Origin: Chlorops oryzae
Taxonomy: Eukaryota; Arthropoda; Insecta; Diptera; Chloropidae
Reading direction: 5' to 3'
Length of the DNA stretch: 64,000 bases
Assembly: GCA_020466095.1 (NCBI GenBank)
Contig: CM035808.1
Coordinates: forward strand, 9,393,012 to 9,457,011
Below the pieces are notes generated by a model, which saw nothing but the letters and a program-made list of their open reading frames with translations, was not told the DNA's origin and searched no databases. Position 1 is the first letter of the stretch. Each line of letters begins with the position of its first letter. Below are positions 53,371 to 64,000 of the stretch, piece after piece. A program made the position numbers and the translations under genes.

Positions 53371-55846
53371 TCAATGGAACTTCTGTGAGCTACCTGCGAA
53401 TAATGAGGTCGAAGCCTTCGAAGCACCGCCAACTGCTCCAAGGGAAGCATTCAGAACTACACTGATGGCTGTGCTAACCAAATGCGAAACAATCGACTTA
53501 ACGAAACCACCGGAATCGGAGCCACCGACGCCATCTTTCATTCCATGCTTGCTCGGATGTTCCATGCGTTCATCGGTCTCCTCGTTGGAACCTTTACGGT
53601 TTTTCGCTTCCACAAAACTATTAAGAAAATTCTCAACGAAAATCAACGGCTGAACTGGTGCATCATCCTCTTCGGGATCCTGAAATTAGACATTGAGATG
53701 GACTATCACCAGAAAGTAAAACAATCTTAACGGTCTCCGAATACAATAGACAAGCCCGACACCGTTCGCAAAAAGCAACATTTTTTGAGTTAGTCACTTA
53801 ACTAAGAATGACCCAAACATGTCCTAATATGTTTTAATATAAGTATAGAAAGCAATCAAAAGAATTGATAAGTACTGCGCTCAATGATGCGATGACTGTC
53901 CCCAAGAAATTTCCAATGAATTTTCCATTGTTCACCTGCAAAGCAAAAAAACAAAAAAAAAACCAAACCGTTCTTTAAAATGGTAAAGGAAAAGTGGTCA
54001 AGACTCACTGCTCCACCACCGCCAGATAAGCCATCCAATGCCGTTCCGACGTACATGCCAAGCACAGTTCCAAAGTTTTTATCCCCCTATCAATCGGACA
54101 AATCAGTGATGAAAGTCTTTTCTTTTCTTTCAAATACTTACTGCTAGCAGGCCCGCTATTAGCGACGTTCCAGTGCCAATCAAGGAGTCAACATCCAATC
54201 CACCGGGCTAGAAATTATAAACATTCTTTTAATATCCAACTGCATTAAAGCTAAACGCATTTCAACGAACCCCAAACAGTGTTGATACCACACCAGTCAG
54301 AGCACCAATCAGTGACCCCACATCAGAGCCACCTTCGCCCTAAGATTAATTCGATTAAATCATTCACTTCAGTCAAGATTATACGCGTTCCTCATAGCAA
54401 ACACTAATCGTTTTAGATAACTAGAAATGAAAAATCTTACCCCACTCAGTCCTGTTATTATGCCAACAATTCCGCCACCTCCGCCGCCTCCGCCGGCATT
54501 TTCATCGTCTGGGAATTCAGGCGAATCAGTTTCCTGTTTGGCGGGCTTTTCATTTTCCGCCGAAGATCCATTTTCCTGCTTTGCGGGTTTTCCATTTTCA
54601 TTCGTTTTGTTCATCGACTGAATATTCGTGACGACCGCATTGATGATTTCAGCAATATTTTTATTATTCACCACACGCCCGCCTATCGGTGTTTGACTGT
54701 CGCTGCGATTTGCAATAACTTTCTTAGTCTTATTCACAAACGAAGCAATGAATGAGAAATTTTTAACGCTGTTTTACTTAAACGCTCCATAAATATGTAT
54801 GTATATGTTCATGATTATGTATATGTTTATGTAGATATATATAAATCTCGTCAATGGTTAGTACTCACAGAAATCATAAAAATCTACCATGCTATAGAAT
54901 TTCATAAAGGATATAACGAAAATATTCAATAAGATTTACCAATTCGAAAGTATCCTCGAAATTCTCAATACTATCCTTGCGCTTTTCAAGACTATTCTCG
55001 ATCAGATTATTGCGAAAATCTGCCTGCAAGAAAGCCAACTTTTAATAAAAAAAAAAACCAAACTGGCATAAAATGTTTTTCAGCTTTCTCTCCTACCTCA
55101 GTCAATATTGAATTAATTATTCGAACTTCTTCCGGCTCTTCGATCGTTTTACTTCTATTAACATTACGTTTCCGCAGTATCTTTTCACTGGCCTGTGCAA
55201 TCAAACCGTTTCCATCCGCTCTATCAATGATGATGTCCAGCGCATTTTCGATTTTCTTATCGACCATTTCCTTCATCGTATCCATTTCATTTAAAATTTT
55301 TCTACGTAAATTTCCAATTCTCTTACTTATTAGTTCATCGTAGGCCGTTTCATTGGATATTGCTGATATTTCGGTTGCGTGCTTTAAACTCTCCGAATCT
55401 CGTCGAATTTCCGCATCCTTAAATTTCATTTCTTTTCGAAATTCCTGGGCACTTAGTTTTCCCATTGCCAAGTCCATTGCACTGGTAAGTATATCCAATG
55501 CATGCTGATCTCGATGGACTTGATTCTCGATTTTTATGATTTTCGGCAGTACAGTCCTTTGATCCTTTACGTTCGTATTCTCCACGAGATCTTTTATCAC
55601 ATCTATTAAATTATTCTCCATACGTTCTTCAACTTTTTTGGCACCATTCAATATGCCAATTGTCGTTATGGCACGTAACTCCTCGTGACTTAGTTTTGGC
55701 TCCAGCCTTTTATAGGCCGCCATTGCACGTACGTAATTGGGATTGAGTTGAACGAGAAGGGATTTTCGAGGAACTGGCGCTGAATTCAGAAGCCTGTTAA
55801 ATGTCATTAGAGCCATAAAACTAAACACGATAAAAGGCTTTCGCAT
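53371..55846 (-). CDS. Gene C: modular secreted protein, about 570 residues, eight or nine exons
   Basis: Not recognised. Exons: 55097-55846, 54940-55023, a possible 15-nt exon 54869-54883, 54441-54728, 54271-54339, 54142-54207, 54009-54086, 53876-53935, 53371-53679. All joins are phase 0 with GT-AG ends. Residues 1-23 are a signal peptide (FIVFSFMALMTF core, NSA end). Residues 24-250 are charged and helical, no cysteine, with an LRKRN basic site near the end. Exon 54441-54728 has a doubled KPAKQE motif and a GGGGGGGG run before IVGIITGLSG. The next four short exons each code one module of 20-26 residues ending in a hydrophobic glycine-rich helix (for example DVGSLIGALTGVVSTLFG, DVDSLIGTGTSLIAGLLA). 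The last exon has a similar hydrophobic stretch (IVSHLVSTAISVV) before the stop. AATAAA signals lie on the minus strand at 53326-53331 and 53305-53310. Extracellular, possibly self-associating or membrane-inserting; inferred only from composition. Confidence 0.75.
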
Positions 55847-55971
55847 TTTTGGTATCCTTTTTTTTTTAATTTGAATTTAATGCATTCAATCACTTTCACT
55901 AAAAACAAAAAAATAATCAAATGTTTCGAATCGATTTCTTCGTATTTTCGCGATGAAATGGAAAACTTAAC

Positions 55972-56004
55972 TAAACGATTTTCCAATTTTTAAGTTCATT
56001 TATA
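55972..56004 (-). promoter_or_regulatory. Core promoter of gene C (TATA + initiator)
   Basis: On the minus strand TATAAAT (55998-56004) lies 32 bp before the A of GTTTAGTTAAG (about 55972), giving a leader of about 125 nt before the ATG at 55846. Confidence 0.5.
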
Positions 56005-56370
56005 GAAGTCATCAAGTGGGTGGATGACAATTACGAACAATGGTACTTCAATTAGGGACTTGATCATTTTGTATTTTTCGATTAATAATTTTCTTTTTAT
56101 TTTTTTGTCATTTGTTTCAATCCATTGCGCTGCCTCCTTTACAGTCCATTGAATTTTTACATAAAGCCTTAGGGCACACTTATGTGGGCCATTCAAGAGG
56201 TTCACTATTTTTAAATAATGAATTGAAAGAGCGGGAGTGGATTGTCCATACAGCTTACATATGTACGTGGATTTGTATGAAGGTAAATTTTTAATTTAGG
56301 GGAAATATAAGGTTAGGTGAAAACTGAAATGGACGGCAAAATATCGGACTCTGTGATGAGTTTCATAATA

Positions 56371-56467
56371 GGTCTGTTCCCGTACTGCACGAAACTGCCC
56401 AAAACTGCCCAATTTTCATACAGTTTTCAAAAAAATTGGACAATTTTGGGCAGTACGGGAACAGACC
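56371..56467. mobile_element. 97-bp hairpin MITE
   Basis: Perfect 18-bp inverted ends GGTCTGTTCCCGTACTGC, TA on both sides. Internal AAACTGCCCA is repeated. Ends recall the PIF-like GGTCTGTTTCC family, but the flanking duplication here is TA. Confidence 0.75.
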
Positions 56468-57664
56468 TAATATCAAATCATGCAAAATAAAAACGAATAT
56501 AACTTCGAAGTAAATTTTTATCTTTCATTTATACTGAGCAGGCAGGTAATCGAAGAGTATTGAGCGCGCAGGGTTGCATCTGACTTTTTATCTTTACTTC
56601 GCAATGACGCAAATTTTTATGCAAAGTAAATGCGAACTCATTTTTCAGAGGGATTATCGACGACCTACTTCGAAAGCGTAGAATTTTTAAGAATTTTTTC
56701 AGAATTTGAGAAGAACGAATATAGCCGTTTCTCTCACACTTCAAGCGGTTGCAGCTTATTTACTCACTTATCTTTAATATGCAAGTATTTACATTATATG
56801 TATGGGTCAGTAAAAATTTTTCTAAAAATTTTAGTGATTAGAATTGCTAGAATTTTATTTACAGAATTGCTTTAAATCGTTTAACTTATCTATATAAGTC
56901 TCAGACTTTATCCTTAGTGTCCTTAGTGACAAATTTGTTCTTATGCGTTAAAGGGTTAAGCCTTCAGTGACCAAATGGAGCTTACTTATATTAATCAATC
57001 GGTTACGGCTGTCTGCAGTAATACAAGTTCATTAACTTAACAAAAAATGATGCCTTAAAAAAACTAGGCACGAAGGGTTAAGCATATTGATGCATTCAAA
57101 TGTCAAAATAAGACTTATAAAAATTCAAAGTCAACCGTTTTCTCACTATGAGCACTACGCATTCACACTCAAACGGGCTTCAAATCTCAAAAAATGTTTC
57201 TTCACTTTTAAGTATAAATGATCGTCCCTCGTATATACAATAGTTTGCACGAGCTATAGGTACTTTTAGGGTAACGCTCCATTGTCTTTTGCCAACGTAA
57301 TGACTGCCGATATTTCCGTTTGGTGACAAATTTCTGTGGTTCATTGAATCTAAAAATAAGACTTAATCCTCATGAGGGTTGTTTGAAAGCCTATTTGCTC
57401 AAGTAAGACGAATGTCCTTTTCTCTTTTTTCCGTTTTGTGTCTTTAAATTCGTTTTCTAATGTAAGTGTTTATAGCAGATAGATTCTGGAATCTATCAAT
57501 TAATGACTTTTTCCATGTTTAAATGGCATGAATATCCATGTAAGCCAGGTTGAAAAACTTTGCCAATCGCATGCGTTCCGCTCGCTTGAACTTTCAAGTG
57601 CAGTACACGCCTTTAAATTTTTGCTGTATCTTTACGACCCCCATCGTTTATCCTAGTTGAATAA
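56468..57664. other. Gene-free stretch
   Basis: No supported gene; frames on both strands near 56529-56875 lack features. Confidence 0.45.
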
Positions 57665-58158
57665 AGTAGTCAACTCGATGACATAATAGAAGTTTGGAAT
57701 TTTTATACTTGGTTCACAATGTTAAATGCTCAAATTGGACATATTCCCATGGAGAAATGAGGCGAAAAAGTTGAAAAACAAAATTTAAAGCATAAGAAAC
57801 GTAATGAGTTTTATGCTCGCATTGAACTCTTCAAGTGCCATTACGCACTTGGGGAAATGAATTATGAATTTCTGATGCAAGCATCGGTTTAGACTCAAGC
57901 ACTCGATCCTATGTTGGCAATAACAGAGTCAACCGATGACATAATAGAGTTTTTTTTTTACTGGGTTCAAAATGTTAAATGGCTCAAAAAGTTGGGCTTT
58001 CCTCATGGAGAAATGAGGCGAAAAAAGTTAAAAACAAAAATATCATTAAAAGCATAAGAAAAGGTAATGGAGTTTTTAATTGTCTCCCCATTAACTCTTT
58101 GCCATTTACGCACTTGGGGGAAATGAATTAAGAATTTCTGAGGGCAAGAGGCTGCAGC
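57665..58158 (+). repeat. Direct duplication of about 230-260 bp
   Basis: GATGACATAATAGA, TGGAGAAATGAGGCGAAAAA, AAAGCATAAGAAA, CATTTACGCACTTGG and GGAAATGAATTA recur in the same order in 57665-57897 and 57925-58158. Confidence 0.75.
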
Positions 58159-58499
58159 GTCTTTAAGGAGATCAAAGTTTATTTTATGTAAAATTTTTAT
58201 GCCACTTTAGGTATCTTGACTGTTTCACTGGTTGAGTGGCCGTTGAGAGTGGCGAATAGACTGCTGGCCCCGGAAGTGGGAAATTCAAAACATAGACTTA
58301 TAGGTAGGTATCATGGGCGTAACGAGAGAAAGAGTGCTTTCGTAGCGCTTATATTTGCCACAATGGTATATTGAGCAATCATAAGACATTAACCGAAAAA
58401 AAATTTGAGGGGCAAAAAGAAGTTTAGAGAGATTGGGACCAAAAACCCAAAAAATCCGAAAAATTCACGACCTCCGATATCGATGAAAATTTATATATA

Positions 58500-58985
58500 G
58501 AATAAGTGAAAAACTCTAAAAATTTTAGCACTAAAATTTTTTCAAAAAACTGGTCCTTTTTGGAATTAGACCAAAACTAGACTAGTTGTAATCCGTTTCT
58601 TGAAATTTTATTAGAATAAGTGAAAAATTCTAAAAATTTAAGCACTAAAATTTTTTTTTTAACTGGTCCTTTTTGGACCAGTTTGGAATTACACCAAAAC
58701 TAGACTAGTTGTAATCAGTTTCTTGAAAAAATTATTAGAATAAGTGAAAAATTCTAAGAATTTAAGCACTAAAATTTTTTCAAAAAACTGGTCCTTTTTG
58801 GACTAGTTCAGAACTAGACCAAAACTCGACTAGTTGTAATCCGTTTCATGAAAAATTTATTAGAATAAGTGAAAATTTCTTCGAATTTTGGCACCAAAGA
58901 TTTATAAAAAAACTGATAGCAATTAGTCTAGTTTGGGTCTAATTCCAAAATATTCCAAAAAGGAATAGTTGTAATCATTTTTTTT
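58500..58985 (+). repeat. Tandem repeat, about four units of 114-125 bp
   Basis: GAATAAGTGAAAA starts units at 58500, 58614, 58738 and 58863. Each includes ACTGGTCCTTTTTGG, CCAAAACTAGACTAGTTG and TAATCCGTTTC. The last unit is partly inverted (AGTCTAGTTTGG). Confidence 0.8.
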
Positions 58986-59421
58986 GGATTCGCTCATGAT
59001 CCTCCTGAGGTGTGGGTATGTGATCTCAGTAGCCTAAAAAATATACCTCGGTATAAGGGCGAATTTTTTTTTTGTATGCGTGATAGTCGGAGGGCGGTAT
59101 ATTTATAGTCCTTCTTTCCCTTTAATTTTATTTTCCTTTCACCATTTTCTTTCTACCAATTGAACCCTACGATCGGCATGATTTCTTTTGCTTAAGGCTT
59201 GAGTATTGGTAGGCGGATGGCAAGGCCCCACGCCAACGGCGAGTCTAATCGGAGCTGATGCCACCATGCCGAGCCGCTATCCCGAAAACATAACCAGACG
59301 CTAGAATATTAACAAAGTTTAGTGGCTCTCAAATCTTTTGCTTCTTGAGACTCCAACAAACTGCTGCTATTGATACGCCCCTATTGAAAGGTGAAACTTT
59401 TTTCTAAAAGCACTTAAACTT
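58986..59421. other. Gene-free gap
   Basis: Locally GC-richer near 59210-59290 but without a supported frame. Confidence 0.4.
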
Positions 59422-59424
59422 ATT

Positions 59425-59550
59425 GGCCCATTTGCTACTGTTCCGGTTAAATTTTTTCGTTCCGAAAAACAAAAAATTTGTATGAAAATTTTGACATTTT
59501 GAGAGGATATCATAACGAAAAACTTTAACCGGAACAGTAGCAAATGGGCC
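59425..59550. mobile_element. 126-bp hairpin MITE with 3-bp duplication
   Basis: The ends are perfect inverted repeats over 27 bp, starting GGCCCATTTGCTACTGTTCC, with weaker pairing further in. ATT lies on both sides (59422-59424, 59551-59553), as expected for a 3-bp target duplication. Confidence 0.8.
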
Positions 59551-59553
59551 ATT

Positions 59554-60188
59554 GACTTATGTTTTTGATTTATTTTTATTCTTCTTCACGGTTTTCACGA
59601 CTTTCGACTGACTTCTTGCCCGCCAAAAGGGGATCATCTTATTTGAATCCCGTAAGAAATTTTCTCAAATACCCAAAACGCGTCATCGATGATAGCCAAA
59701 TTAACCGATTCGACAGGCCAGCCTTCGCAGTGTAATTGCCTCGGAAATCTTCTGACAAAGTTTTTATCGTTCATTCGCTTCTTAAGCTGCGGCTTCCGCT
59801 GCCCTTGCTGAAGTGGTTGATTGATTGATTGATTGGTAATTTCGTTAAAAGCTTAAATTCCTATCCGCTTGCTATCTTTACATGACAGTTAAAAGCGGTT
59901 GCAATTTGTATTAGCACCATTTATTTTTTTTTTTTGCATGATTGGAAAGTTTAAGACTATTTTTTATTACATTATTATGAAATAAAACTCGAAATAATTT
60001 TCGGCTATTCGTAATGATCCGACGTTAAGGCCTCAATACATTGCCTTATCGAATAATAATGTTCGTTATGGTTAATTGACTTTTAACAATAAAATATTCT
60101 CTCTGTGCGCGATAAAAGAAAAATGGCGAACACCTGTTGCAAGTCGGTTTTGAAATTCGCACGAACAAGCAACAGCATCAAAAAAAAC
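59554..60188. other. Gene-free stretch
   Basis: No supported gene; GATT run near 59817-59834. Confidence 0.45.
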
Positions 60189-61040
60189 AAGTAAGGGTGT
60201 TATAGTCAGGCGAGCCTGACAATAGAATACCCGACACAGACATACATGTTTAAATAGTTTTTCATATTAAGAGTTATTTAAAGCCATAAGGGGCCCGATT
60301 TACTGACTTTTGTTAAATTTCTTTATGAAAACCTGCCCGCTTGCCACGCCCACTTTTCCAATTTTTGCTTAATTATAATCGGAGGCTTAAATAAACGCTC
60401 AAAATCTAAGTTACATTAAAATATATCGAAAAAGTCTGATTTTGAGGCAGTTTTTGGATTTTTGTGACAGACCCTAGTACTGGAGGTACCCCTAAAATGG
60501 ACCTATCAAAGAAATTTTTGGGAAGGATGTTAATGACTACAAAGTCATCTTTTGTTCAAGTCCCATTTGAATTTCGGGTGTAGGAGACAATTTTCGAAAA
60601 CCGCCCTTCTGCCACGCCCACTTTTCCAATTTTTTGGAATCATATTACTGGCCCTTAAATATGATCAAATATCAAATTTCATCAAAATATCTTGAAAAAC
60701 ATCGGTTTTAGAGCAGTTTGTGTGATTTTCATAACAGACCCTAGTACTGGAGGTACCCCTAAAAATGGTCCGATCGGGTCCATTCTCGAACTTGTTTTTA
60801 CTCATGGCTCCGTGAGAACGCATACCCAATTTCGTCGAGATAGCTCAACTCCTTCGATAAGAAAACTGTATACAAACAGACGGACGGACAGACAGACAGA
60901 CGGACATGGCTAAATCGAATCTCCTGGTGACGCTGATAATTTCTATATATATTTTGTATGGTCTATCTCGAATGGTTCTGGGTGTTACACACAACCACAC
61001 AAACGCAATATACCCTCGACACAGAGTGTGTCGGGTATAA
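60189..61040 (+). mobile_element. HINE family 1 element, complete reference copy
   Basis: Starts ACAAGTAAGGGTGTTATAGT and ends CGACACAGAGTGTGTCGGG followed by TATAAAAA, with the TATACCC...GGGTATA hairpin intact. The GTCY tract lies at 60879-60906. About 850 bp, no coding capacity for a Rep/helicase; the short frames inside are by-products. Confidence 0.85.
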
Positions 61041-61510
61041 AAAGAAATCGATACTAAAAATTTTTTACAACATAAATAAATACGAAGCTTTTAAGCTGTA
61101 CTTGCTTTTAATTAAGTTTTTACTTATAATTAACTCTATACTCCTTAGAGGAACGTAGCAACAATCAATCAACAATCGATTTGAGTCGTAGAATGAGTTG
61201 ACATACCAATTGATTACATTCAGTGTATGGCATCAACATACTCATAGGCTAAACCATAGATGATTTTCACACTTATTCCAAAGGATCTTAATCTTCCGAG
61301 AAATAACACCTAATTGGGGGATTTTTTAGACGAAGCTTAGACCAAATTTTGGTATCCAACAAGCCATCACCAAGTTAGTTCTCATAGTTATAAAGGAAAA
61401 TGTGGAGAACTTTCCTGCAGTCAGTAGGCTGCCATCGAAATATGTGACCTGAAATTACGCCAGTCTTTGAAGACTAACCATTTTACTAGTCACAACAATG
61501 TAGAATAATA
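61041..61510. other. Gene-free gap
   Basis: AT-rich, nothing recognised. Confidence 0.45.
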
Positions 61511-62482
61511 CACTGAGCGAACTTTTCCATGAATTTTTTTTTAAATGCCCAAAATCCAACATTGCGAGAGCCCCATGCGAGAGCCCCATGCGAGTGCGCG
61601 AGACAAGACGTCTCGCCTCGTAGCGAGAAAATTTTGAAAAATTGAATATTTCTCGTTGCGAGGCAATTTGGTAGGTTAATGATGTAGCTATTTTTTGAGT
61701 ACTCGCTATTGGGTACTCGTTTAAACTAATAAAACAAAAACTGTTCAATGTTCCGTGAAAAAGAGCTTTTAAAATATTTCGCGAGCTTTGGTTCATTTTG
61801 AAAATTTTTTGAAAATTTTGAATTAAATTTAAGCTCAAGTGATAACGTATAATTTTTATGAGTACTCGGTACTCGTTATATTGGTACTTGGTTCAAATAT
61901 TGCATTACTAGAAGCGAAATTATGCTTTCATTTGCGTGACGCAAAACTCTCATTGGAGATTGAAATGCGTCACGCAAAACATTTTCGTGACGTCGCGCAC
62001 TCTCGCATCGGGCTCTCGCAATGTTGGATTTTTGGCTTTATTCACAGTCCTTTTGATTTTCGAGCAGAACGAAAATTTCAAAAGAAAAATTGTTGAGTCA
62101 ACACTATTTTGGGTTGATTTAAAAGGAAATATGTTTAATTACATTTCCTTTCGTTCGGTATAATTCTCATTTGGTTTATAAAATAGGACATATAAGATAT
62201 TTATTCATCTTAGAACTTTTTAAGCATTGCGAAAGCAGTCACGACAATGGAGTGACGAAATCGGATGAATTGTGTCCGTCGTTAGATCAACAATTTGAAT
62301 TTAAATCCATTTTTGAAAATTATCATGTCAATTCGACCTGAAATATGGTTGATTCAAAAGGAAGAATCTTTATTTTTTCCAACAAGAAAAATTGTTTAAA
62401 TTAAAAATATTCCTTGTTGAAGCCATTTTGTATGTTTTTCCTTTTGATTTAACCAGTTTTCTGGTTGATTTTTTTCTCTGTG
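61511..62482 (-). mobile_element. CACWGAG MITE (copy 4), split by another TIR element
   Basis: Reverse copy with CACTGAGCGAAC at the left and TTTTTTTCTCTGTG at the right, TA on both sides (61509-61510, 62483-62484). Interior matches copy 3, including GACGAAATCGGATGAA. Interrupted at 61547-62036. Confidence 0.75.
61547..62036. mobile_element. TIR element with GCGAGAGCCC ends, nested in the MITE
   Basis: The left GCCCAAAATCCAACATTGCG and right (inward) GCCAAAAATCCAACATTGCG are inverted, continuing into AGAGCCC. GCGAGAGCCC recurs near the left end, and GCGTGACGCAAAA-like palindromic phrases lie near the right. No coding capacity. Confidence 0.65.
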
Positions 62483-62484
62483 TA

Positions 62485-64000
62485 GACAGGCCATACTCCT
62501 AATAAAATTGAAGTGAAAATCTTTAAAATTATTGTGGTTAGGCCCATGCAAAATATTTTCCCTCCAACAATTAGCCCAACCCAAAGAAATCCTGAAAGGA
62601 TCTGTTATCAATATTTTTCCAATCTCTTCCCCAGCGGTGCCATTTACTAACTCTGAAATTTAAACGCTTCGGCCCTCAAGATGCATTGATGTGGTACTGC
62701 TTTTCATGTTATTCGTGTCATTGAAGGTCACAACTTTTCTCCTTTGTGACACGCAATCCAAAAAAAAAAAACAAGTCTACAAAATGTTTAATTCAGATTT
62801 TTCCTTGGAACTATGCAGATCAAACAAACTGGCTGCAATTTAAGGCAATCGTCAAATTGATACGCTTTATCGCAATAACCTTCCATCGCCTCCAGAAATC
62901 AGTGTCGAAAAAACACAAAAATCTTGTCTTTCAATCAGCTCAAATCTTTACACCTCAAGGATCGCGCGCGGTAAGCGATGAGAGAAGTTTATGTGAATTC
63001 GTTTTTAATTAAACTCGGTATAAAGCTACTTTATTACATCTGTCAAGAAAATCAGTGTTCGTCGGTCTCTCGGTAGGCATCTTTGAAATTCAATTTCATG
63101 ATCTCATACCGTACCATGATCGCAACGGGTGACTTCAAGAGGCTTTTTGCGAGTCCGCTCATGACAACGCTTATTAAAAAAAAAAAAAAGGCAAGCCTTT
63201 GTCTTATGAACTTTACGATAAAAGATCTAAACTACTTTCGAAGCTAACTAGCAACAATTACACAACTAAGAGTAATAACAAATTGTCTGAACTACAGGCG
63301 TGATTAATTTGAATTGCAATTTACGTATTTATATCCATAGCCTCATAGATATATGGAGTAATTTGCACTAAAAAAAAAAATAAAAATAAAAATTATGTTA
63401 AAGTCAAAAACGAAATGCGATTGACTTTATTCTCTGAAAGTAGGTCACATTTAGACTTTGTTCGGCAAAACTAATACGAATATTAAAATTTTTAATTGCA
63501 TACTAGAATTGAATCAAGACAAATGGCTTTTTTCTCTTGGCATAAATATCAAACACGTCTAACTTTATTGGATCATTTACATGGCGAATGATTAATTATA
63601 AATAATCATTGAAATTGTTTTGTCAATGTTCAAATGTTTAATCGGTCCGGCGAACTTTGTCCTTCTTTTTTGTTTTTTTTTTTTTTTTTTTTTGGGTCTA
63701 AGCATTATTAAAGTAATCGTTCAATCAAGGGATTTAAGATCTTCAAGATGATTTTCTTGAATTACAAAAAATTTTTTCTTTGGTTTGACATTACTTTTTG
63801 AACGACCCAGGTAGGAAAGCAGCAGCAGCGAAGGCGGACTACCCAATTTACTTGGTAGTCCGAATACTGAGTAACATTTCGAGAATCCATCGCAGGCCAT
63901 TGGTCATACCTTCTCTTCACATTTAGAAGTGCTGCCAGGTTGAGGGATTTTTACCATTTTGATGCATTTATGGCATACTTTTTGCAATAATACAGAAGAA
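62485..64000. other. Gene-free stretch to the window end
   Basis: No supported gene. A/T runs at 63178-63190 and 63667-63691. A frame at 62746-63012 lacks signal peptide or domain. CTACCCAATTTACTTGGTAG at 63839-63858 is a short imperfect palindrome. Confidence 0.4.

Overview
The window looks like nuclear DNA of a higher fly (Diptera, probably Brachycera). It is AT-rich, has short spliced introns with GT-AG borders, TATA plus TCAGT-type core promoters, and many dispersed elements of types known from flies. These include GTCY-tract elements of the mini-me/DINE-1/Helentron-associated (HINE) type, a mariner, hAT, PIF/Harbinger-like and piggyBac-like MITEs, and tRNA-derived SINE heads. No bacterial or organellar genes were seen. 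The species cannot be named from the sequence alone.

Left part (about 7-31.5 kb, + strand): small secreted-peptide genes scattered among transposons. Four paralogues (7297-7524, 19282-19512, 21878-22117, 30796-31035) share a signal peptide, an FPQ(E) mature N-terminus and a core promoter with a TATTTAA box exactly 33 bp upstream of a CTCAGTT initiator. They form two C-terminal types. A fifth copy survives only as promoter plus leader at 7877-7950. Between them lie a secreted protein with an acidic middle and a cationic end (14696-15082) and a 50-residue two-cysteine secreted peptide (15255-15407). The two type B genes sit in a segmental duplication that also carries a putative 50-codon, two-exon gene (22244-22452 and 31164-31372). 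The layout resembles immune-effector or reproductive peptide clusters of flies; that role is inference.

Right part (about 33-56 kb, - strand): three spliced genes for cysteine-poor secreted proteins. Gene A (33195-33583) shows only its last two exons. Gene B (36382-41725) has three exons and encodes 210 residues. Gene C (53371-55846) has eight or nine exons, encodes about 567-572 residues, and consists of a long helical region followed by a series of short phase-0 exons, each coding a glycine-rich hydrophobic module. I do not recognise their families.

Most of the rest is mobile DNA in deep nests that can be dated relative to one another by intact target duplications: composite element > CACWGAG MITE > hAT > mariner at 7.97-10.53 kb; HINE > HINE > TIR element > hairpin and tandem repeats at 23.1-26.6 kb; SINE > PIF-like MITE at 29.3-29.9 kb. 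A (TTTA)n array of nearly 1 kb lies at 34.2-35.2 kb. The mariner transposase is almost complete but ends at a premature stop.
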